Part shown: positions 50,241-56,195 of the stretch, one piece after another
Numbering within the stretch: position 1 is the first letter of the stretch
Layout: every line of letters begins with the position of its first letter
Virus record (IMG/VR): IMGVR_UViG_3300030060_000209
Coordinates: 1 to 56,195 of that record
DNA length: 56,195 nt
Direction: 5' to 3' (one strand)
DNA from: a virus
The notes under the pieces: model-generated
What the model was told of the DNA's origin: nothing
What the model saw: only the letters and a program-made list of their open reading frames with translations
Databases searched by the model: none
Program-made: the position numbers and the translations under genes

Positions 50241-50908
50241 TGGCTGTTTCTGGGTCAACTGATTTTGAGCTAGATGTAAGTGATTACATTGAGGAGGCTT
50301 TTGAGCGTTGTGGCTTGGAAGTCAAAACAGGTTATGACCTAAAAACTGCAAAGCGTTCCTTGAATTTAATGTTTGCTGATTGGGCTAATCGTGGTTTGAA
50401 TCAATGGACCATAACTCAAAGAACGCAAGCGTTAACATCAGGAACATCAAGTTATAATCTGGATGCGGACGTTATAGATGTTTTGTCAATGGTGGTGAGG
50501 CGCAGTGGATCTGACTTATCCATGAGTCGAATAAGCAGGGACACTTATCTTTCCATTAATTCAAAAACTACTGAGGGTAGGCCATCTCAATTTTTTGTTG
50601 ATAGGCAAATTACACCTGCAATAAAAATATGGCCTACTCCTGAAAACAGTACGGATGTACTGGTTTATGACTGTTTAACAAGGATTGATGACGCTGATAC
50701 TTTTACTAATACAGTAGAAGTGCCTTTTCGTTTTTACCCATGTTTAGCGGCTGGGTTGGCTTATTACCTTGCAATTAAGAAAGCCCCAGACAGAATACAG
50801 TTGTTAAAAACAATATATGATGAGGAGTTTGATAAGGCTCAAGCAGAAGATCGTGATAGAGCTTCGTTCAGTGTGAGTCCTAATCTGCAATTCTACAGGA
50901 TAGCGTAA
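50240..50908 (+). CDS. Head-tail adaptor-type protein (tentative)
   Basis: 222 residues. The pattern ELDVSDYIEEAFERCGLEVK, LNLMFADWANRGLNQWTITQ, then RPSQFFVDRQITPAIKIWPT resembles a tail-accessory (adaptor) protein found downstream of capsid genes in short-tailed phages (P22 gp4-like in location). It would join portal to tail. The function is inferred from length and context. Confidence 0.6.
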   Translation: MAVSGSTDFELDVSDYIEEAFERCGLEVKTGYDLKTAKRSLNLMFADWANRGLNQWTITQRTQALTSGTSSYNLDADVIDVLSMVVRRSGSDLSMSRISRDTYLSINSKTTEGRPSQFFVDRQITPAIKIWPTPENSTDVLVYDCLTRIDDADTFTNTVEVPFRFYPCLAAGLAYYLAIKKAPDRIQLLKTIYDEEFDKAQAEDRDRASFSVSPNLQFYRIA

Positions 50909-51648
50909 TGAGTAAATTTGCTGTTGGAAAAGATGCTTATGGTATTTCTGACAGATCTGGTTTCCGATACAGATTGCGTGATATGCGTAAAGAATGGAAC
51001 GGATTGCTTGTAGGAAAGGATGAGTACGAAGAAAAACATCCTCAAATACAACCTGTCCGCCGCGCCATAGATGCCGAGGCTTTAAGAGATCCTCGTCCAG
51101 ATACTAATAACATAGTTAGTGTCACGGTTTCTTTTCCAACATTTGATGTAATAACATTGTTGTTTCAATCTTCAATTCCTGCAATGCAGGGGCAAATTGG
51201 TACTGTTACTTTTGGCGGTAGTGTCATTACGCCAACTAGCGCAACAATTATAGGGGTTACAGGAACAGGGTCTGTTGGCACTGTTACGGCTTCTGGTACT
51301 GGTGGAGTAACGATAGCAGCGACATACACTGTTACAGTCCAGTCTTACTTGGGAGCTAATAAGTATTACATTAATGGAGTTAGGCAAGACACGGTTAGTT
51401 TAACAGAAGGTAGCACATTTAGATTTGATCAGTCAGACAGTAGTAACTCTGGTCATCCTTTAAGGTTCTCTACAACTTCTGGTGGCACTCATAGTGGTGG
51501 ATCACAGTACACAACTGGTGTGACTACAAGCGGAACTCCCGGCTCTTCTGGAGCCTATACTCAAATAACAGTAGCCTCTGGCGCACCAACACTGTATTAC
51601 TATTGTACTAATCATAGCGGCATGGGCGGACAGGCGAACACACCATGA
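50908..51648 (+). CDS. Structural protein with degenerate zinc-ribbon N-terminus and cupredoxin-like C-terminus
   Basis: 246 residues. The N-terminal DRSGFRYRLRDMRKEWNGLL and HPQIQPVRRAIDAEALRDPR form a domain common in marine phages; relatives carry a CxxC zinc ribbon there, but the cysteines are missing in this copy (SDRSG, GKDEY). A beta/Thr-rich linker follows. The C-terminal GHPLRFSTTSGGTHSGG...YYYCTNHSGMGGQ places His, Cys, His and Met as in a type 1 copper site. Virion protein; Cu binding is untested. Confidence 0.65.
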   Translation: MSKFAVGKDAYGISDRSGFRYRLRDMRKEWNGLLVGKDEYEEKHPQIQPVRRAIDAEALRDPRPDTNNIVSVTVSFPTFDVITLLFQSSIPAMQGQIGTVTFGGSVITPTSATIIGVTGTGSVGTVTASGTGGVTIAATYTVTVQSYLGANKYYINGVRQDTVSLTEGSTFRFDQSDSSNSGHPLRFSTTSGGTHSGGSQYTTGVTTSGTPGSSGAYTQITVASGAPTLYYYCTNHSGMGGQANTP

Positions 51649-52496
51649 GTTATACATACACGACATTAAAAACTGCTATTCAAGATTGGACAGAAAACAC
51701 TGAGTCTACGTTTAAAAACAATTTAAGTGTTTTTATTGATAATGCAGAAGAAAAAATTCTTAAAGAAGTTGATTTAGATTATTTTCGTAAAAATGTTACT
51801 GGAACAACTACCTCTGGTAATCAATTCCTAGCAGTGCCAACTGATTATTTAGCTTCTTTTAGTTTAAGCATGACTAATTCTGGTACTAAGGAATTTTTGT
51901 TACTAAAAGATGTTAATTTCATACAAGAGTTCAATCCTACAGGAGCAACTGGTTTTCCAAAATATTATGCTCTTTATGATTTCCAAAACTTCATTCTTGC
52001 ACCAGTCCCTAATGCAGCTATTTCGTCTGAATTACATTATTTCTACAGACCAGACAGTTTAACCGTAAGCACATTTACACTTACTGTTAGTAGTGTTAGC
52101 GGAACATTTGTTGCTGGAGAAACAATTACTGGAGGCACCAGTGGCACAAGCACAACTGTAAACTCAGTGCCAAGTGGCACCACTATGATCATTGTTATAC
52201 CAAGCAATGATTTAACAGTTGGCGAGACTGTTACAGGAGGGACAAGCGGAGCTACAGGAACCGTTGTTTCCACAAGTGCAGATACAACCACGACTTGGTT
52301 AAGCGAAAACGCTCCTAATACGTTGTTATACGGCTCTTTGATTGAAGCATACACCTTCATGAAAGGTGAGACTGATATGCTTCAACTTTATATTGCTAGA
52401 TACACTGAATCCATTGGCAGATTGAAAAACTACGCTAGTGGCGTTGAGAACACAGACGCATATCGTGAAGGGTTAGTAAGGGCAAACAAAACATGA
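51645..52496 (+). CDS. Adaptor / neck protein with inserted beta repeats
   Basis: 283 residues. Residues 1-140 (TTLKTAIQDWTENTESTFKN; FIDNAEEKILKEVDLDYFRK; PTDYLASFSLSM) match a neck/adaptor protein family in short-tailed marine phages (gp6-like in role). An insertion of about 60 residues (SVSGTFVAGETITGGTSGTS, then SNDLTVGETVTGGTSGATGT) is a tandem beta unit also seen in fibre-type proteins. The domain fusion is notable. Function inferred. Confidence 0.65.
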   Translation: MSYTYTTLKTAIQDWTENTESTFKNNLSVFIDNAEEKILKEVDLDYFRKNVTGTTTSGNQFLAVPTDYLASFSLSMTNSGTKEFLLLKDVNFIQEFNPTGATGFPKYYALYDFQNFILAPVPNAAISSELHYFYRPDSLTVSTFTLTVSSVSGTFVAGETITGGTSGTSTTVNSVPSGTTMIIVIPSNDLTVGETVTGGTSGATGTVVSTSADTTTTWLSENAPNTLLYGSLIEAYTFMKGETDMLQLYIARYTESIGRLKNYASGVENTDAYREGLVRANKT

Positions 52497-53185
52497 AAAT
52501 AGCCATTGTTGGGCTTGGTGGCAGCTACGCTGATTACATATCTGCGCGTATTGCCTCTCAAGATTTTGATGAGGTGTGGGGTATAAATTGCATAGGTGCA
52601 ATACTTCATGTTGATAGAACATTTATGATGGATCCTGTGTCTCGATTTATAGACACAGAAAACGCAGGATCTCAAACTGGTGTGGCGCGAGAATTTCTTG
52701 CAAAGAATGAAGCCCCAATTTATTCCTGTATTGAGCATAAAGATTATCCATCCATAGAGCTATATCCATTAGAAAAAGTGGTGAAAGATACAGGCATTTG
52801 CTATTTTAATAATACAGTTGCATACGCTATTGCTTACGCTGTATGGAAAAAAGTTAAAAAAATTTGTTTGTATGGGATAGATTTTACATACAAAAATGTG
52901 AATATGGCTGAGTCAGGCAGAGCTTGTGTTGAATTTTGGTGTGCCACAGCCATAGCTAAAGGAATAAAAATAGAGGTGGCTCATCGTTCAGGTTTGTTGG
53001 ATACAAATGTTCCAGATAATGAAAAGCTGTATGGTTATCACAGATTAGATGATCCTTTGATTCAAACAGTTCAAGAGGGTAATCTTTTAATTACAAAACA
53101 ATCACAATTTGATCCCCCAGAGCCAGTTGATGGCGCTTTGGGGGAGTCTGAACCTATAATATTTGGAAGGCATGATCATGTTTGA
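52493..53185 (+). CDS. Rossmann-like (DUF115-type) hypothetical enzyme
   Basis: 230 residues. IAIVGLGGSYADYISARIAS at the start is a nucleotide- or NAD-binding loop; YFNNTVAYAIAYAVWKKVKK (about 104-125) and ICLYGIDFTYK are typical of the DUF115/glycosyltransferase-like Rossmann proteins in marine phages. It may make a surface glycan or modify virion proteins. Catalytic residues could not be assigned. Confidence 0.55.
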   Translation: MKIAIVGLGGSYADYISARIASQDFDEVWGINCIGAILHVDRTFMMDPVSRFIDTENAGSQTGVAREFLAKNEAPIYSCIEHKDYPSIELYPLEKVVKDTGICYFNNTVAYAIAYAVWKKVKKICLYGIDFTYKNVNMAESGRACVEFWCATAIAKGIKIEVAHRSGLLDTNVPDNEKLYGYHRLDDPLIQTVQEGNLLITKQSQFDPPEPVDGALGESEPIIFGRHDHV

Positions 53186-53465
53186 AGTTAATGTTGGATC
53201 AGTGGGATCAGTTAATGTTGTTTCGTCTGATAACGGCGGCTTATCCAACGATCAAATAGCTGATATGGCAGCAAATAAGATAATGTACATATCTGATGAA
53301 GCTCCAGAGCCTATTCGATTACAGGCAGAAGCTTTTAAAGATAAAGTAAGAAATTTAGTGCAATATTATGTAGAGTTGGCTAGAAGAGAAGAACGTGCTA
53401 CAATTTGCGCGAAGGTCCGTGAGGCGGGTCAACATCAACTAGCTGACGCTATAGGGAGACTGTAA
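53178..53465 (+). CDS. Small helical protein in the tail region
   Basis: 95 residues. ATG 53178 has GGAAGG seven bases upstream; two earlier in-frame starts are less likely. Predicted mainly helical (DQIADMAANKIMYISDEAPE; RNLVQYYVELARREERATIC). Related genes are widespread in marine phages, function unknown. Confidence 0.5.
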   Translation: MFEVNVGSVGSVNVVSSDNGGLSNDQIADMAANKIMYISDEAPEPIRLQAEAFKDKVRNLVQYYVELARREERATICAKVREAGQHQLADAIGRL

Positions 53466-53917
53466 TGGCAATAGCACAAGCAATGTGTACCGCATTCAAG
53501 CAAGAATTGATGTTGGGTACGCACAATTTCGCAACAAACGGTAACGCTTTTAAACTTGCCCTGTACGCAGAAAGCAGCGGTGGAAAGTCTAGCACAACTG
53601 CGACTTTAGGTGCTGCTACCACAGCTTTTGTTACAACAGGTGAAGTGGCCTCTAGCGGTACATATGCAACAGGCGGTGGAACACTTACCAAAGTGGCTCC
53701 AACGACATCTGGAACCACCGCTTTCACTGATTTTGCGGATCTTAGTTTTACAACAGCCACCATCACAGCGATGGGTGCTTTGATTTATAATAGTACCAAC
53801 AGTAATAAAGCTGTCGCGGTGTTAGACTTTTCTTCAAACAAAACGTCTACGTCTGGGACATTCACTATTCAGTTTCCAACAGCCGATGCAAGTAACGCTA
53901 TTATTCGTATAGCGTAA
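53465..53917 (+). CDS. Small virion/tail beta protein
   Basis: 150 residues. MAIAQAMCTAFKQELMLGTH is a very widely shared opening in marine phage structural proteins; Thr/Ser/Ala-rich beta body. Probably tail or fibre related. One-base overlap with the previous stop. Confidence 0.6.
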   Translation: MAIAQAMCTAFKQELMLGTHNFATNGNAFKLALYAESSGGKSSTTATLGAATTAFVTTGEVASSGTYATGGGTLTKVAPTTSGTTAFTDFADLSFTTATITAMGALIYNSTNSNKAVAVLDFSSNKTSTSGTFTIQFPTADASNAIIRIA

Positions 53918-53929
53918 CGGAGTGATACG

Positions 53930-54550
53930 GTGACTGTATCTGGATGGGGTCGAGGCACCTGGGGCCAAGGAGCTTGGAACCAAGCCATACCTGTTACTGT
54001 CACGGGTGTTGCCGCAACAACTGCGGTTGGTAATGTAATTGTCATACCCTCCATCGCTGGCGTTGCCACAGGCGTTGTTGCTTCAGGTCTTATAAATTCC
54101 GTTACCGTTACAGGCACAGGTCTTATATCGCCCACAGGTGTTGTTGGCACAAGTGCCGTAGGTGACGAGACAACCAATTGTTCTGCAAATGTTGCGGGTG
54201 TTGGCGTTACAGCCACTGTCAGCTTTGGTGATGAGTCAGTCGCAGCAGGCGCGAAGGCCACAGCCACAGGTAATGTAGGCACTAGCGCATTAGGCACATC
54301 CACACAAATAGGAACTTCTGTTCTGTCTGTGACAGGAAATGTTGCAACCAGTGCATTAGGAACAGCAACACAAAACACTAAGTACCCAGTTACGGGGGTT
54401 ACAGCCACAGGAAATAGTGGTATAGTTCTCGTGTACACGGATATAATTTCAACTCAGAACCCAAATTGGGTGTCTGTGAGTGGAGTTTCTACAACTTGGA
54501 CGCAGACAACTCCATCTCAAACTCCAAATTGGACCGATATAGCGGCGTAG
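53930..54550 (+). CDS. Repetitive Val/Thr/Gly tail protein
   Basis: 206 residues from GTG 53930 (ACGGAGTG upstream). SGWGRGTWGQGAWNQAIPVT at the start, then imperfect repeats (GNVGTSALGTSTQ, GNVATSALGTATQ), then IISTQNPNWVSVSGVSTTW. Such repeat proteins are typical of phage fibres in marine samples. Could be a fibre shaft. Confidence 0.55.
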   Translation: MTVSGWGRGTWGQGAWNQAIPVTVTGVAATTAVGNVIVIPSIAGVATGVVASGLINSVTVTGTGLISPTGVVGTSAVGDETTNCSANVAGVGVTATVSFGDESVAAGAKATATGNVGTSALGTSTQIGTSVLSVTGNVATSALGTATQNTKYPVTGVTATGNSGIVLVYTDIISTQNPNWVSVSGVSTTWTQTTPSQTPNWTDIAA

Positions 54551-54559
54551 GAGCAATAT

Positions 54560-55072
54560 ATGGCTAGTTCGTTTAGTACAAACCTTGGCATAGAAAAGCC
54601 AGCCACGGGCGAACTGTCTGGTAGTTGGGGTGATGTTACCAATTTTAACTTTGACATATTTGACAGAGTGTTAGGTGCTTCAGACCTTACCGCTTCTGAT
54701 CTTACTACAGACCTTACAATAAGAGCCGCCTCTCCCACCTCTGGACAAAGTAATGTGCAGACTGGAATGTTTGCGGTTATCAATCTTAAAGATAGCGGAT
54801 CTGATCTAGGCGGCGTAAATGTCGTGACTATTGCACCAAATACCGCTACTAAGTTCTTTATTATTAAAAATTCTTTGACTGGTAGCAGGGCAGCTACCAT
54901 AACACAAGGAACAGGAGCCACAGTGTCTATACCAAATGGAACAACAGACATTGTGTTTTGTGATGGGGCTGGGTCTGGAGCCGCTGTTACGGGGGTTGCG
55001 GCCTCACTGAATATTGCAGATAACACAGAGGTCGCTGGCACAGCGACCGCATTAGCAATCGCGCTTGGTTGA
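54560..55072 (+). CDS. Tail fibre structural protein
   Basis: 170 residues. SFSTNLGIEKPATGELSGSW plus GDVTNFNFDIFDRVLG is a very common N-terminal attachment module of marine phage tail-fibre and structural proteins. The rest is beta-rich. Starts with GGAGCAATAT upstream. The role in the fibre is inferred from family pattern. Confidence 0.65.
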   Translation: MASSFSTNLGIEKPATGELSGSWGDVTNFNFDIFDRVLGASDLTASDLTTDLTIRAASPTSGQSNVQTGMFAVINLKDSGSDLGGVNVVTIAPNTATKFFIIKNSLTGSRAATITQGTGATVSIPNGTTDIVFCDGAGSGAAVTGVAASLNIADNTEVAGTATALAIALG

Positions 55073-55084
55073 TAGGAGTATAAG

Positions 55085-55534
55085 ATGGCAAATGATGCTC
55101 AAGTGACAATGCAAGTGACAGTTTTGCCAGATGAGATCGCAAAGACTTTTTCGGCAAGCATGACTGTTACCCCTGATGATGCCAACGATAAGTGGTATTA
55201 CAAAAAGACTAGCGTATCTAACTCTAGCACAGATTTAATTGCTGGAAATTTTCTTGATTATACAGCCGTTGATGATGACACTGCACCAACTGCTGTAGCT
55301 ACAGGCGATAAGGTAAAGTTCTTGTTTATTAAGAATGTAGATACCAACAGCCGTAGCATTTATATAGTTTTGGATGCTGGCACAGCCTCATCTAGCGCAA
55401 CAGACGGCATTACCATAGGTCCAAGCGAGTCTTTTGCAGCGAGATTACCTAACACAACAGTAGCAGATATACATGCTATATCGTCTGCATCAACCGCAGA
55501 GGTCATCGTATGCGCTTTGCTTGATGATGTATAA
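55085..55534 (+). CDS. Virion structural protein
   Basis: 149 residues, beta-rich, Thr/Ser/Ala-rich (MTVTPDDANDKWYYKKTSVS; AGTASSSATDGITIGPSESF). Located among fibre-type genes. Function unknown. Confidence 0.5.
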   Translation: MANDAQVTMQVTVLPDEIAKTFSASMTVTPDDANDKWYYKKTSVSNSSTDLIAGNFLDYTAVDDDTAPTAVATGDKVKFLFIKNVDTNSRSIYIVLDAGTASSSATDGITIGPSESFAARLPNTTVADIHAISSASTAEVIVCALLDDV

Positions 55535-55544
55535 GGAGTAGGAC

Positions 55545-55874
55545 ATGGCTAATACCTTTAAAAATAAGGTGTTTAACGGTGATAGCAGCCTAGCTAATTC
55601 AGATATGGCTGTTTACACCGTGCCAAGTTCTACCACTACAGTTGTAATTGGTTTAACGCTGGCAAACACTTCCACCGCTCAAATCACTGCCGACATTAAG
55701 CTAAACGCTGGTGACATGGTGTTTTTAGCAAAGGACATCCCGATTCCTGCCGCATCTAGTTTTGAATATATGGCAGGAAACAAGATTGTCATGGAAACTG
55801 GGCATAGCCTGATTGTACAGAGCGACACGGCAAACAGCCTGGATACAGTAGCGAGTATAATGGAGATCACTTAA
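55545..55874 (+). CDS. Small virion protein (complete copy of the gene cut at base 1)
   Basis: 109 residues. TFKNKVFNGDSSLANSDMAV and STTTVVIGLTLANTSTAQIT are beta strands of a small structural protein often found before fibre genes in marine phages. The C-terminal 38 residues are the same protein sequence as the window start. TAA 55872-55874 overlaps the next ATG. Confidence 0.6.
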   Translation: MANTFKNKVFNGDSSLANSDMAVYTVPSSTTTVVIGLTLANTSTAQITADIKLNAGDMVFLAKDIPIPAASSFEYMAGNKIVMETGHSLIVQSDTANSLDTVASIMEIT

Positions 55875-56195
55875 TGCCACTTCTTGGAAACACATTAGTA
55901 TCCAGTTTCAAGGCTAGACCTACTCGGCAGGAGTTTAGTGGTGATGGATCTACCACCACCTTTACCTTGAATCAGACAGTTCGTGCAGAGGATATCGTGG
56001 TTTCTGTAGATGGTGTGGTTCAAGAGCCGACAGGTGCTTATACAGTGCCAGATGGAACTACCCTTACCTTTACTGCTGCGCCATCTAGCAATTCAGGTAA
56101 TAACATCTTTGTGATTTTCATGGGTGTGACCAGTGGCTCTATTTCTCCTGCTGTAGAAAATCGAGGTAACTTCAAGTCTGGCGGTATTTTTCGCA
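55756..56195 (+). repeat. Window-end overlap, copy 2 (non-identical)
   Basis: Matches bases 1-440 without gaps and with 15 substitutions. It supports a circularly closed or terminally redundant genome, though the mismatch pattern shows two alleles rather than one molecule read twice. Confidence 0.85.
55874..56195 (+). CDS. N-terminal part of the MPLLGN tail protein, second allele
   Basis: Starts at the ATG overlapping the previous TAA and runs off the window. It is the same gene as 119-571. The only amino-acid difference over the shared part is Tyr82 to Phe; the other changes are silent. Tail-fibre-type protein by family pattern. Confidence 0.75.
   Translation, partial: MPLLGNTLVSSFKARPTRQEFSGDGSTTTFTLNQTVRAEDIVVSVDGVVQEPTGAYTVPDGTTLTFTAAPSSNSGNNIFVIFMGVTSGSISPAVENRGNFKSGGIFR

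Noticed and set aside
1-56195. tRNA genes and CRISPR arrays
   Set aside because: I saw no cloverleaf-like gap sequence or regularly spaced repeat array. A tRNA scan would be decisive.

Overview
This window looks like one complete double-stranded DNA phage genome, most likely of an uncultured marine bacteriophage with a short, P22-like tail. The grounds are a P22-type portal, a head-tail adaptor and a stabilisation-type protein, no recognisable tape measure or tail tube, and many small proteins of the kind common in marine viral metagenomes. Genes are tightly packed with start/stop overlaps, and all but one lie on the + strand. Bases 1-440 and 55756-56195 are the same locus at about 96.6% identity (15 differences, 14 of them synonymous or within wobble positions). 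The sequence therefore closes on itself with a unit of about 55,755 bp, but the two ends come from slightly different alleles. The host cannot be named from the sequence; sigma70-like TTGACA/TATAAT promoters and Shine-Dalgarno sites show it is bacterial.

Layout: (1) 1-8.6 kb, tail fibre and receptor-binding region, including two copies of a four-gene block of small paralogous fibre-like proteins (119-1771 and 3427-5139), a large carbohydrate-binding-like fibre protein (5136-6239) and a 622-residue stabilisation-type protein. (2) 8.6-15.8 kb, internal virion/ejection-type proteins, then a T4-type lysozyme. (3) 15.8-27.6 kb, early replication and recombination genes: a DUF1064 nuclease, a Sak4/RecA-like ATPase with a DUF669-type partner, an SF2 helicase, a Cas4-like nuclease, a TOPRIM primase-helicase and a PAPS-reductase-like PP-loop protein. 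No DNA polymerase is present. (4) 27.6-32.6 kb, a regulatory and accessory region: the small terminase gene, then small transcription units each with its own promoter, operator-like palindrome and (mostly) terminator. These units carry a gamma-glutamylcyclotransferase-like protein, an amidoligase fused to a winged helix, and a Cro/CI-like regulator. (5) 32.6-46.8 kb, packaging and head: a large low-complexity protein, the large terminase, small GG-motif proteins, portal, a membrane/lysis cluster with a 3TM holin, a GroES-like co-chaperonin, scaffold, and two capsid proteins. (6) 46.9-56.2 kb, virion completion and tail: small basic proteins, the adaptor, a cupredoxin-like structural protein and repetitive fibre-type proteins, running through the end back to position 1.

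Working model (inference): the early promoter near 16.37 kb drives replication with host DNA polymerase. A Cro-like regulator encoded at 32.2 kb may bind the 13-bp TGCARTSWTTGCA palindromes inside the promoters of the 28.8-32.6 kb units, tying the amidoligase/cyclotransferase pair to one regulatory circuit. A second, 20-bp palindrome (ACCMGWACAATTGTTCKGGT) marks the boundaries between these units, usually just after a terminator, which makes the region look like an array of exchangeable accessory cassettes.
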